DNA of 18,695 nucleotides from Rhodospirillaceae bacterium (GCA_018660305.1 JABJKO010000262.1:1-18695); one strand, 5' to 3'. Numbered from the stretch's first letter, positions 1 to 7,296 are shown. A program made the numbers and translations. Notes: generated by a model from the letters alone, not told the origin.

Positions 1-334
1 CCAGATCACCGCCATCCAGGCCGCCACCGCCGACGCGGTGCAGGCCATTCAGGGCATCGGCTCGACCATCGGCGATATCGGCGAGATCGCCACCTCGGTC
101 TCCAACGCCGTCGAACAGCAGGGCTCCGCGACCAAAGAAATCGCGGGTTCGGTCCAGCAGGCCGCCGCCGGCACCCAGGAGGTCTCGAGCAACATCACCC
201 AGGTCACCCAGGCGGCCAGCGAAGCCCAGTCCGCCTCCGGCCAGATGCTCAATGCCGCCAAGGAGCTGGCCGAGCAGGGCGACGTACTGCGCAAAGAAGT
301 CGACAAGTTTCTCCAGGAGGTTCGTGCCGCGTAA
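1..334 (+). CDS. Methyl-accepting chemotaxis protein, C-terminal fragment
   Basis: This is the 3' end of a chemoreceptor gene that begins before the window; the frame is open from base 2 and stops with TAA at 332-334. The visible ~110 residues are a low-complexity, Ala/Gln/Ser/Glu-rich coiled coil with heptad spacing. It contains stretches such as SVSNAVEQQGSATKEIAGSV and ends in LRKEVDKFLQEVRAA. This is typical of the last methylation helix and C-terminus of the MCP cytoplasmic signalling domain. Such receptors relay ligand binding to CheA/CheW at the inner membrane. The sensor domain lies outside the window, so the ligand cannot be inferred. There is no C-terminal NWETF-type CheR tether. 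The gene converges on the minus-strand gene at 349-1668 with a strong hairpin between them. Confidence 0.93.
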   Translation, partial: QITAIQAATADAVQAIQGIGSTIGDIGEIATSVSNAVEQQGSATKEIAGSVQQAAAGTQEVSSNITQVTQAASEAQSASGQMLNAAKELAEQGDVLRKEVDKFLQEVRAA

Positions 335-343
335 GGCGACCTC

Positions 344-375
344 GCCTTCTATCCCCTTTGTTGAGGATAGAAGGC
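344..375. terminator. Hairpin between convergent genes, probable transcription terminator
   Basis: There is a perfect 11-bp inverted repeat, GCCTTCTATCC at 344-354 and GGATAGAAGGC at 365-375, with a 10-base loop. It starts ten bases after the chemoreceptor stop codon and covers the stop codon of the minus-strand gene at 349-351. Its position between two converging 3' ends fits a shared, bidirectional terminator. There is no clear T-run on either side, so the Rho-independent reading is not secure; it could instead be an mRNA 3'-end stabiliser. Confidence 0.5.
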
Positions 376-1668
376 CAGCGTCTCCTGAGAGTCGCAGATT
401 GACGGCGTTACGCGTGCCTCATGCAGTAGGCGGCCGTCTTTATCTCTGATCACATACCCAACGACGATTCCCCTGGTGAAGAACTTGTCCAGCTTGCCCT
501 TGGTACAGGCTGAATCAAGAAGGGTGCTGGAGAGAATTTTCGGGCTCAACCGGATGTCCTTAATGAGGGTCATATGATAGGTGAGCTGCTTCCCCGGCCC
601 GGCCACGGTACGCTCCACCCGGGTGAGTTCGTCGACCTTGGCGGGGAATATCCGGTTCACCTGAGCTGAGAGATCCTGAAGCCATCTTGGCGCTGTCGAT
701 TTGACCCGGCATTCTTCCCGATCACAGAAAGCCGCGATGGCCACGATGTCCTTCCCAAGTTTGACATGGGTAACAATGTTCGCCGTCATCAATTGGTGAA
801 GCGTTGGATTCCAGATTTTGCTGCGGGGGGCTTCAAATGCCCTGGTGACGAATGACTCTGTCACCCCCTTTTTGCGAAAATATTCGATGTCCTTCAGCCT
901 GTTGTCCCGTGTCCGGCCATCCACTTTTTTATGGTCGTCATAGGAAACGAACCCCAGGGTCGCGCCGACCGACGCGATCCGCCTCTCCCCGGCCATGAAG
1001 ACCAGGGTGCAGCCATAGGCACAGACCGGCCCCGCGACAGTATCCAGCTTTCGTGCCTGGATCAGGTCTCGTAGGCGCCGCGCCGGATTTACCCATACGC
1101 CGATCAGGTTCAGATGCACCGTGTGTATGCGGGGATTGGCCTCCAGGAGACCCTCTGCCTTCTGAAGCAGCTTGAACCCGAGATAGCCGCTCAAATGCAA
1201 ATCGGTCCCATTGACCAGCGTGACCTCATGTTTCGAATATTTATGAGCCCCGGCGACGATTTTCGCTGTCTCGACAAGATAGGGCCCCTCATTGGCGACC
1301 CATTTTGCCGATACCGCCACGAGCACAAGGACCGTCATAATCGCAAGATTCGGCCAAAGCCGGCGATGACGTCTGACCCTGTGCCGGCGCGCGGACCGCC
1401 AGGTACCGGTCGCATGCCATAGAGTTGCAACGATGGTAAGAAGGACATAGGCGGACGCAAGAAGCAGCCCGAAAGTTGGATTAAGGTTTCCCTTGAGCGC
1501 CGGCGCGACAATTTCCAGCCCTGCCGCGCGAATCAGCCCGACAGTAATCAGCGAGGTTAGCCAAAAACTAATCCCGAGGGAGAAGGCGCCTCTCCAATGT
1601 CTGGCAAAATACGACAACAACCCGATACCTTCCGTGTGACCCGTTTCCGTGTCCTGGGGTTGTTCCAC
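349..1668 (-). CDS. Membrane-anchored ClpP/crotonase-fold protein (COG3904-like), serine motif degenerate
   Basis: This is a 439-residue protein with three hydrophobic segments near the N-terminus (about 30-50, 66-86 and 106-124), followed by a soluble domain. An Arg/His-rich loop (about 91-103) separates segments two and three. The soluble part resembles the predicted periplasmic ClpP-like family. It has strand-helix stretches around 150-210, a paired-cysteine motif CAYGCTLVFMAGERR at 216-230, and a C-terminal block GVTESFVTRAFEAPRSKIW at 268-286. Family members usually carry CxSAC, where the Ser is the presumed nucleophile. Here that Ser is Tyr218 and the oxyanion NSPGG motif is absent, so protease activity is doubtful. 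The start is uncertain: the GTG at 1668 has no Shine-Dalgarno and sits in a palindrome, while TTG codons at residues 17-18 follow a GGAAGG. Family assignment is by eye. Confidence 0.65.
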   Translation of the reverse strand: MEQPQDTETGHTEGIGLLSYFARHWRGAFSLGISFWLTSLITVGLIRAAGLEIVAPALKGNLNPTFGLLLASAYVLLTIVATLWHATGTWRSARRHRVRRHRRLWPNLAIMTVLVLVAVSAKWVANEGPYLVETAKIVAGAHKYSKHEVTLVNGTDLHLSGYLGFKLLQKAEGLLEANPRIHTVHLNLIGVWVNPARRLRDLIQARKLDTVAGPVCAYGCTLVFMAGERRIASVGATLGFVSYDDHKKVDGRTRDNRLKDIEYFRKKGVTESFVTRAFEAPRSKIWNPTLHQLMTANIVTHVKLGKDIVAIAAFCDREECRVKSTAPRWLQDLSAQVNRIFPAKVDELTRVERTVAGPGKQLTYHMTLIKDIRLSPKILSSTLLDSACTKGKLDKFFTRGIVVGYVIRDKDGRLLHEARVTPSICDSQETLAFYPQQRG

Positions 1669-1680
1669 GCAATTTGCGTG
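1666..1680. promoter_or_regulatory. 15-bp palindrome over the proposed start codon, possible operator
   Basis: CACGCAA (1666-1672) and TTGCGTG (1674-1680) form a perfect 7-bp inverted repeat around one central base. It overlaps the GTG start proposed for the membrane protein ending at 349. Its size and symmetry suit a dimeric repressor site, or a small RNA hairpin hiding the start. No regulator gene is adjacent, so the function is inferred from position only. Confidence 0.3.
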
Positions 1681-1747
1681 CCAACTTTCATGTTTTGTTT
1701 GATTTCAAATACTTACCGATAAGGTAAAGGCGCCGGATTATGGTGAA

Positions 1748-1806
1748 TGTAAAATTTTCCGACAGTTTTGCAGCCGAGCGGCCAAAAACTGTAAAATCCA
1801 CCGACA
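1748..1806. repeat. Imperfect direct repeat enclosing a hairpin downstream of a dioxygenase gene
   Basis: Two 17-bp copies lie at 1748-1764 and 1790-1806. They share TGTAAAAT at the left and CCGACA at the right and differ only in the three middle bases. Between and partly within them is an inverted repeat, ACAGTTTT (1762-1769) with AAAACTGT (1785-1792), with an inner GCC/GGC stem at 1773-1775 and 1780-1782. It lies in the 182-base gap after the minus-strand dioxygenase stop at 1851. Read leftward, the hairpin is followed shortly by a short T-rich stretch, so a weak terminator for that operon is possible. I see no gene in 1669-1850. Confidence 0.4.
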
Positions 1807-1850
1807 CCCAAATGTTAACAGGGTGAAGTCCCGCCAATGGGGATACTGCT

Positions 1851-2675
1851 CTAGACCGGCACCTCGCCCACCATCGTGTAACGCCGGAGCAGGCGCCGTT
1901 CCGATAAATCGTAATCGGTGCGGGCATGGAGCGTGCAGCGGTTGTCCCACAGGCAAAGATCGCCAGGCTCCCAGCCATGGTCGTGGACATGCGGGGGCTG
2001 TTCGATGTGATCGAACAACATTTCAAGAAGTTCCGTACTTTCAGCAACGTCCATATCGAGGATGTAGTCGGTGGTCAGCCGGTTGATGAACAGCGATTTG
2101 CGGCCGGATTCCGGATGGGTACGGACGATCGGGTGATCGGCGGCCGGCGCCCCCTCAGCGCGTGCCGCGGTCTTCGCATAGCGGTTGTTGGAATAATAGT
2201 CATAGACATTCATGGCCCGGCGCCCTTCGAGCTTTTGCTTGATGTCGTCGGGGAGTGTCTCGTAGGGCTTGTAGCAATCGCAGAACAGCGTGTGCCCGCC
2301 CTTGGAAGGCACTTCAATGGCATAGAGGCTGGTGCCCGATACCGGCAGGTCGTAATAACACTGGTCCGAATGGAACCACATCTCACCGCCGGGCAGGATC
2401 GCATTCTCCTTGAAATTGGAGACGAACAAGCGACCGGGATGATCGTCCGATTCGGAGTCTGGCGCGGTGCGCTCGACCTGGATATCACCAAAATAACGGC
2501 AGAAACGCGCATGCTCTTCGTCGGTCAGTTCCTGGCCTCGGACAAACAGCACGCCATGGTCGGTCCAGGCGGCTTTTAGGGCCGCGATGGTCGCACCATC
2601 CAGTTCTTCGCGCAGATCGACGCCTTTTACCTCGGCGCCAACAGCATCCGATAACGGTTCAATATGGATCGACAT
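1851..2675 (-). CDS. TauD/TfdA-family 2-oxoglutarate/Fe(II) dioxygenase, copy 1
   Basis: This 274-residue, presumably cytoplasmic non-haem iron oxygenase would couple oxidative decarboxylation of 2-oxoglutarate to hydroxylation of a substrate. The iron-binding triad is visible: His102 and Asp104 in FHSDQCYY, and distal His250 in CTLHART. Arginines at 260-261 and 264-265 (RRLLRR) fit the 2-oxoglutarate carboxylate site. Length is normal for the family. The ATG at 2675 is chosen over the in-frame GTG at 2678 because GGGAGG at 2681-2686 lies five bases from the ATG. It sits 75 bases after the beta-propeller gene on the same strand and probably shares its transcript. A paralogue of identical length, with the same HxD positions, lies at 6453-7277. 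Substrates in this family include taurine, aryloxyacetates and other small acids; the sequence does not show which applies. Confidence 0.93.
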   Translation of the reverse strand: MSIHIEPLSDAVGAEVKGVDLREELDGATIAALKAAWTDHGVLFVRGQELTDEEHARFCRYFGDIQVERTAPDSESDDHPGRLFVSNFKENAILPGGEMWFHSDQCYYDLPVSGTSLYAIEVPSKGGHTLFCDCYKPYETLPDDIKQKLEGRRAMNVYDYYSNNRYAKTAARAEGAPAADHPIVRTHPESGRKSLFINRLTTDYILDMDVAESTELLEMLFDHIEQPPHVHDHGWEPGDLCLWDNRCTLHARTDYDLSERRLLRRYTMVGEVPV

Positions 2676-2680
2676 CACTT

Positions 2681-2686
2681 CCTCCC
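2681..2686 (-). promoter_or_regulatory. Shine-Dalgarno that fixes the dioxygenase start at 2675
   Basis: GGGAGG on the minus strand is separated by five bases from the ATG at 2675 and by only two from the upstream in-frame GTG at 2678. The spacing favours the ATG. Confidence 0.6.
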
Positions 2687-2750
2687 TGCCCCGTCGTTCC
2701 GGTGCCCGTCCGTTGCCGAACTGTATTCGGCGGCCGCAATGGTCTCAAGT

Positions 2751-3824
2751 TTAAGCGCTGGCCACCCACGTCGTCAGCACCGACGGCAGGTCGGGGATAA
2801 GGCAGTCCCAACTCTCGCCGCGGTCGCTGGAACGGTAGAAGGCGCCGATGCCGCGCTCGTTGGGATCGAACCCGAAGCCGCGGGCGCCATCGCCCATGCC
2901 GGCATAAAGCGTGGCGGCTTCGGTCGGGTGATGGCAAAACGTCCAGGGCACCCACGGCATATCGTCGGGCAGATTGGCGGCTGATCGCCAGTTCGCACCG
3001 GTATCATCGCTTAACAGAATATGCCCGCCGGGCTTGATGTTCTCCCGCCGCCAGACGCCGGGCGACCCCTTGGCGCCGCCCAGCACCATGCGCAGCGGAT
3101 CACCAGGACAAAACAGCCATTCATGGGAATAGGAGTGAAGTTCGGTATAGCCCCACGGCATGCCGGTTTCGGCCCGCTGCCAGTCACGCCCGCCGTTTTC
3201 GGTCCGAAAGAAGCCGCGCGCCGAGGACACAAAATAACGGTCCCGGTCGCCGGGCAGGTTGAACAGCATGTGTATGTCGAGATAGTCGATGCCGTTGCTC
3301 ACGTCTTGCCAACTTTCGCCCCGGTCGCGGCTTACCACAATGCCGCCATGTTCGAGGGATACGTAAAGCAGGTTCGCATCGTCGGGATGGACGAAGATAT
3401 GCCGAACATGGGGCGGCACCTTTCCGTCATAGGCCGCCGGCACGCTCCATTGGTTCTTCACTCCTTCGGGAACATCCATCAGCCCGTCCAGACTCTCCCA
3501 GGTGACGCCATTGTCCTCGCTGCGGTAGAGCGTCACCGGCCCCGCCCCGGCATAGACCACCCGCTCGTCGTGGGGATCGACAGTGAAGGTCCGCACATCG
3601 CCCTCAAGGATCTTCTGCCAGCTTTGCCCGCCATCGTCCGTGCGGTAACCGCCATCGAACGCGACGGCGGCGAACACCACGTTAGGGGTCTCCCGGCAGC
3701 CGGTTATGTGCTCCAGGGTCTTGCCCTCGAAGAAGCGGCCGGTCTCGGTCGCCGATGTCCCCTCGGCGCGCAGGACCGTCAGCCCGTTATTAAAGGCGAT
3801 GTAGTATTTGAGTGTTTCCGTCAT
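2751..3824 (-). CDS. BNR/Asp-box beta-propeller protein (sialidase/VPS10-like fold), no signal peptide
   Basis: This 357-residue protein is built of repeating blades. Six Asp-box motifs (S/T-x-D/N-x-G-x-x-W) can be read at about 62-69 (TDDGGQSW), 102-109 (SEDNGVTW), 165-172 (SRDRGESW), 208-215 (TENGGRDW), 272-279 (SDDTGANW) and 332-339 (SSDRGESW). Each follows a strand ending in a YR, FR or VV-type pattern, as in BNR/sortilin-like propellers. There is no signal peptide or transmembrane segment, so it should be cytoplasmic, which is unusual because many Asp-box proteins are exported. The sialidase FRIP and Arg-triad features are not evident, so glycosidase activity is not claimed. The ATG follows GGGAGGCTGGG. 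It probably heads a two-gene transcript with the dioxygenase at 1851-2675. Its role may be enzymatic (hydrolase or lactonase-like) or structural. Confidence 0.85.
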   Translation of the reverse strand: MTETLKYYIAFNNGLTVLRAEGTSATETGRFFEGKTLEHITGCRETPNVVFAAVAFDGGYRTDDGGQSWQKILEGDVRTFTVDPHDERVVYAGAGPVTLYRSEDNGVTWESLDGLMDVPEGVKNQWSVPAAYDGKVPPHVRHIFVHPDDANLLYVSLEHGGIVVSRDRGESWQDVSNGIDYLDIHMLFNLPGDRDRYFVSSARGFFRTENGGRDWQRAETGMPWGYTELHSYSHEWLFCPGDPLRMVLGGAKGSPGVWRRENIKPGGHILLSDDTGANWRSAANLPDDMPWVPWTFCHHPTEAATLYAGMGDGARGFGFDPNERGIGAFYRSSDRGESWDCLIPDLPSVLTTWVASA

Positions 3825-3880
3825 CCCAGCCTCCCATTTGCCAAAATCCTAGCAGGTATTCGTTCTACAAGGGAAATTGC

Positions 3881-4378
3881 ATGCTTTGGGCCACGTCGGC
3901 GGGTTGCAGGTTAATGAATCTCTCACCTCCAGTCGTTATTAACGGGTGTTCGAATGCCAATAAGCGTCCAGCAAGCCTGAAAGTTGGTCCCATGAATGGC
4001 GGAATGAATGCGGCTCCGGAATTAGCCGACCCGATCATTGAACTGATTGAAGAATTTGGTGGCGACGACGTCATCGACGACTTTGTCAGCCATTTGATCA
4101 GCTTGTCCGATGTCGTCAAGAACGACATGCGCAAGTTCCTTGAATGGGACAACAACACAATCCACAGCAAACTATTGGCGCTTATCGAAAGCGGGCTCGA
4201 CAAGAACGGCCGTTACCGGAAACGGCCAATCGAAGAAATGGGCGAGCGTCACAAGAAATATTCGCTGTCCTATATTGACTCGCAATGTCTCCTGACCGAG
4301 TGGCTGAATATTTACCGGTTGCTACGCGCCTACTGCCATATTTCCCGGAGAGCCACAAAGGCGCAGGCACAAGCTTAA
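3881..4378 (+). CDS. Hypothetical small helical protein, unrecognised family
   Basis: I do not recognise this protein of up to 165 residues. The first ~45 residues look poorly structured. From about residue 46 it becomes a regular, charged, mostly helical sequence (PELADPIIELIEEFGGDDVI, then DFVSHLISLSDVVKNDMRKF). A central basic patch (NGRYRKRP, about 109-116) and a C-terminal helix with WLNIYRLLRAYCHISRRATK follow. No signal peptide or membrane segment is seen. The ATG at 3881 is preceded by AAGGGA at six bases, but starts at 3914, 3992 or 4004 are possible and the conserved-looking part begins near 4004. It lies alone on the plus strand inside a leftward gene group, divergent from the propeller gene. 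Its sequence is visibly more A+T-rich than its neighbours, which suggests later insertion. Partial conservation of acidic and aromatic residues hints at a real gene. Confidence 0.55.
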   Translation: MLWATSAGCRLMNLSPPVVINGCSNANKRPASLKVGPMNGGMNAAPELADPIIELIEEFGGDDVIDDFVSHLISLSDVVKNDMRKFLEWDNNTIHSKLLALIESGLDKNGRYRKRPIEEMGERHKKYSLSYIDSQCLLTEWLNIYRLLRAYCHISRRATKAQAQA

Positions 4379-4410
4379 TCGAATGGTGTTGGCAACAGCC
4401 ACCGCGCCAA

Positions 4411-5514
4411 CTAGTCGCGCGGTAAGATGTTGCCGTGTTCATCGGCGTGAAACATGCCATTGGTGTGGCCTTCCAGCGTGCCATGGTCGAGCCATTCGCG
4501 CACGGCGCGGCGCTGGATATGGCGGGCCCGCTCCCACATCATGAAATGGGATGCACAGGCGATGCTCAGAAACGCCTTATGGGCGGTGCCCAAATCGCCA
4601 TAAAGGCCAATATTCGAGGCGAGCAAGCGATCGTAGTCACCGACCATCACCAGTGCCGGCTGTGAGAACTTCGCCACCGCCTTGCGGGTCCAGCCCCAAT
4701 AGGTCCGTGTCGGCCCGCGCAGCCCGCCCCAGCCGGCACCCACCGGATCGGCTTCCGCCGCCGCCTGCTTCACCACATGAAAGATCGCCTCGTCCTCGAT
4801 CTGCCCGTCGCATTTGATGTTGGCGCGCCACCGTTCGGTCTCCCCATACTCATGGGACTGGAAGGTCGTTGGATGCCCCGGCACCGGCATCTCCGCCGGC
4901 GGATCATCAGAGCCCTCCGGCTGGTAATTGGACGACGCCCAGATAACAATTCTATCCACCTTATAGGGATGGCGCAGGGCATAGGTGCCGGTGCGGATAC
5001 CGCCGCCCGACCAGCCGATCAGCTTGATCCGCTCCACGCCGCGAAGTTCGCGGATAAAATCCACCACCGCATCCAGATCGGCGGTTTCGGTATCGGAAGT
5101 CGCCAGCTGAAACGGATAGGTCGGCTGGCCGGCCTGTTCGATCCCTGCCGGGGCATCACCCGTGATCTGGTCTGGTGAAATGTTAGCGAGATCAGCCTGC
5201 AAAGATAGAGCGGAACGGCCATGCCCCGTCATGTCCAGTGTAAACACGTCATAGCCGGCGCTGGCGAGATCCTCCATCCAGCTATAGCCCGGCAGAGGGC
5301 AATCAAAGGCCGCCGTGCAGGGCCAAAACCCGCCATGGACCATCAACACCACCTGGCCCTCGGGCGCCCGCCCCTCAGCGGCATTGGCGATAGCCGCAGG
5401 ACATTTTTCACGCACGAATTGCCGCATGGTCTGACCGGCAATGGCCGGCACGGTGGAAACATGCTCCACATAACGGTCAATGGTCATGATCTCGGATTGA
5501 TCGGCTTGGTCCAA
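4411..5514 (-). CDS. Alpha/beta-hydrolase fold enzyme
   Basis: This is a 367-residue serine hydrolase. The nucleophile elbow GWSGGG places Ser169 at the expected sharp turn (IKLIGWSGGGIRTGTYALRH). MVHGG at 58-62 supplies the oxyanion hole, Asp293 or Asp295 (VGDYDRL) is the likely acid, and His323 (ASHFMMWE) is the likely general base. The order and spacing are normal for the fold. It has no signal peptide, so a cytoplasmic esterase, lactonase or amide hydrolase acting on a small molecule is likely. Start: a TTG at 5514 is preceded by GGGAGG at six bases, whereas the next ATG (5487) has no good ribosome site. It follows the PhyH-type dioxygenase by 74 bases on the same strand, and both probably belong to one leftward transcript from 7277. 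The substrate is unknown. Confidence 0.9.
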   Translation of the reverse strand: MDQADQSEIMTIDRYVEHVSTVPAIAGQTMRQFVREKCPAAIANAAEGRAPEGQVVLMVHGGFWPCTAAFDCPLPGYSWMEDLASAGYDVFTLDMTGHGRSALSLQADLANISPDQITGDAPAGIEQAGQPTYPFQLATSDTETADLDAVVDFIRELRGVERIKLIGWSGGGIRTGTYALRHPYKVDRIVIWASSNYQPEGSDDPPAEMPVPGHPTTFQSHEYGETERWRANIKCDGQIEDEAIFHVVKQAAAEADPVGAGWGGLRGPTRTYWGWTRKAVAKFSQPALVMVGDYDRLLASNIGLYGDLGTAHKAFLSIACASHFMMWERARHIQRRAVREWLDHGTLEGHTNGMFHADEHGNILPRD

Positions 5515-5520
5515 GGTACC

Positions 5521-5526
5521 CCTCCC
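5521..5526 (-). promoter_or_regulatory. Shine-Dalgarno that supports a TTG start for the hydrolase
   Basis: GGGAGG on the minus strand lies six bases upstream of TTG at 5512-5514. The in-frame ATG 27 bases downstream lacks a comparable site, so the rare TTG is the preferred start. Confidence 0.6.
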
Positions 5527-5588
5527 TGCGGTCGGGCCAGACTATCGTGCCCTGTCACGGAAACATCCTCGCTGTTAGGCCCCTGCCC

Positions 5589-6416
5589 TTACCCGGCTGC
5601 CGTTGCTGGCGGCGGCTTCAGGTCCCGGTCGTTATAACCGGCCTGGCCACGCTTCACGGCCTCCATGGCCACCGGGTCGAAATCGTAACGGGGCTCGGGG
5701 TCGTAATCCCAGTAACCATATTTATCTTCGCCACGAACCAGCAATGCGGCGCGGCGGCCCACCAGGGGTTTGACCTCGGGCGTGAGATAGACCATGGCAT
5801 AGCCCATGCGCCGGTCGTTGCCGTTATTGGGATGCGATCCGTGAATCAGGTCTTCGTGATGGATTGAGCATTGGCCGGGCCGAAGCACGATATCGACCGC
5901 GTCCTCTTCACTGACACCGGTCACGGTCTGGCCTCTTGTCAGCAGATTTTTGTCTCCACCCAGTTCCAGATGGTCGCGAATGCCGCCCTTGTGACTGCCG
6001 GGCAGGAACCGCATGCAGCCGGTCTCCGCATTGGCCTCGCTTAACGCCATCCACAAATTGACCGAGGCGCGCCGGTCGAAGCCATAATAAGTCCCGTCCT
6101 GGTGGTAGGAGACAAAGGTCTGATCGCCGGGCTTCTTGTCCCAGATCACAGAGATAAACAGCAGAATATCCGGCCCCAGAATATCCTCGACAACATCCAG
6201 CACACGCGGATCGCGCGCGATCTCCAGCACCCAGGGCAGGATCAGATGGGATTTGACCCTAAGGGTCTGGCCGGGCGGCTTGCCGGTTTCCACTTCGAGC
6301 GCTTCGACCCGTTGACGGATGGCGACGGCCTCTTCTGCAGGCATCACTTGAATACCGGCGGCGTATCCCTCGCGGTCAAACTGCTCGACCTGTTTCTGTG
6401 TCAGAGCCTTTGGCAT
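5589..6416 (-). CDS. Phytanoyl-CoA dioxygenase (PhyH) family 2-oxoglutarate/Fe(II) oxygenase
   Basis: This 275-residue oxygenase has the iron triad His105, Asp107 (SYHQDGTYYG) and His192 (LIHGSHPNNGNDRRMGYAM), with Arg202/203 suited to binding 2-oxoglutarate. FLPGSHKGG at 137-145 is another family hallmark. The Asp of HxD is intact, so it should hydroxylate; SyrB2-like halogenases carry Ala or Gly there. Bacterial members act on varied small substrates, including 2-aminoethylphosphonate (PhnY), ectoine and secondary metabolites; the phytanoyl-CoA role cannot be assumed. The ATG has AGGGAG at a normal distance. It lies 36 bases after the TauD-like gene at 6453-7277 and 74 bases before the hydrolase, all leftward, so the three are probably cotranscribed. 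The C-terminal ~50 residues (WDYDPEPRYDFDP) are rich in Asp and Tyr. Confidence 0.92.
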   Translation of the reverse strand: MPKALTQKQVEQFDREGYAAGIQVMPAEEAVAIRQRVEALEVETGKPPGQTLRVKSHLILPWVLEIARDPRVLDVVEDILGPDILLFISVIWDKKPGDQTFVSYHQDGTYYGFDRRASVNLWMALSEANAETGCMRFLPGSHKGGIRDHLELGGDKNLLTRGQTVTGVSEEDAVDIVLRPGQCSIHHEDLIHGSHPNNGNDRRMGYAMVYLTPEVKPLVGRRAALLVRGEDKYGYWDYDPEPRYDFDPVAMEAVKRGQAGYNDRDLKPPPATAAG

Positions 6417-6452
6417 GGCGGTCTCCCTCTGCCTTAAGCACCTGCCTCCGCT

Positions 6453-7277
6453 TTACGCGACCGGCGACGGATCACGGACTGTGACCCGCCGCATCATGCG
6501 CCTTTTTTCGGGAGAGAAATAGGTTCGCGCATGCACCGAACAGCGGTTGTCCCACATCATCAGTTCGCCAACCGACCAGCGATGCTCGTAGACGAACTCG
6601 GGCTTTTCGATGTGATCGAAAAGATAATTCAGAATTTCATCGCTTTCGTCGCGCTCCAGACCTTCGATACGCATGGTCATCAGCCGGTTGACATAGATCG
6701 CCTTGCGGCCGGTTTCAGGATGGGTTCGTATCACCGGGTGAACCCATTGCGCCACATCCGGCTTGAAGCCATCCGGCCGCATGGTCGGGTTGCCGGCATA
6801 ATCGTAATAATTAAGCGCTTTCAACCCATCGAGACGGTGCTTCCACTCATCGGACAACGCGTCGTAGGCCAGGGCGCAATTGCTGAACAGCGTGTTGCCT
6901 CCCTCGTCGGGGACTTCCATGGCGAAAAGCGTCGCGCCAAGACAGGGGTGTTCGTAATAACACTGGTCGTAATGGAACATCATTTCGCCCTCTTCCAGCG
7001 CCGTGGGCTGGCCGGTATCCTTCACGTTGGTGATCATCATTACGTGGGGATGTTCACCGCCAACCGCCGTGCCGGTCCGCACCAGTTCCAGTTCGCCGAA
7101 ATTACGGCAAAAGCGTTCCTGATCTTCATCCGCCAGCTTCTGGCCGGGAAACACGATAACGACGTTATCCAGCAGCGCCTGCCGGATCGCCGCGCCCTCG
7201 GCGCCGCTGATGTCCTGGCTGAGATCGACGCCCGTAATTGAGGCACCCAGGGGATCCGAAAGCCGTGTAATATCCAT
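6453..7277 (-). CDS. TauD/TfdA-family 2-oxoglutarate/Fe(II) dioxygenase, copy 2
   Basis: This 274-residue paralogue of the enzyme at 1851-2675 has the iron ligands His102, Asp104 (FHYDQCYY) and His249 (CSVHART), and arginines 259-260 and 263-264 for 2-oxoglutarate. It shares with copy 1 the LSDxxGAxxxGVDL opening, the FHxDQCYY core, RTHPExGRK, LFDHIE and WDNRC. Substrate-pocket stretches differ, such as the region around 160-178. The frame is open up to 7430, but the ATG at 7277 aligns with the start of copy 1 and avoids overlapping the divergent transporter; a GTG at 7283 is the alternative and is better spaced from GGGAG. It probably heads a leftward transcript with the PhyH-type oxygenase and the hydrolase. 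A 2-oxoglutarate-dependent hydroxylation of a small acid is the safest description. Confidence 0.93.
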   Translation of the reverse strand: MDITRLSDPLGASITGVDLSQDISGAEGAAIRQALLDNVVIVFPGQKLADEDQERFCRNFGELELVRTGTAVGGEHPHVMMITNVKDTGQPTALEEGEMMFHYDQCYYEHPCLGATLFAMEVPDEGGNTLFSNCALAYDALSDEWKHRLDGLKALNYYDYAGNPTMRPDGFKPDVAQWVHPVIRTHPETGRKAIYVNRLMTMRIEGLERDESDEILNYLFDHIEKPEFVYEHRWSVGELMMWDNRCSVHARTYFSPEKRRMMRRVTVRDPSPVA

Positions 7278-7296
7278 CGCCACACACTCTCCCATC

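Noticed and set aside
2751..3824. Annotation as a sialidase
   Set aside because: Asp boxes alone do not make a sialidase; FRIP, the Arg triad and a signal peptide are not seen.
3021..3914. 297-residue plus-strand open frame opposite the propeller gene
   Set aside because: It is antisense to six well-formed Asp boxes and has no domain of its own.
4379..4410. Terminator between the convergent hypothetical and hydrolase genes
   Set aside because: Only short competing 6-bp stems and no T-run; not strong enough to call.
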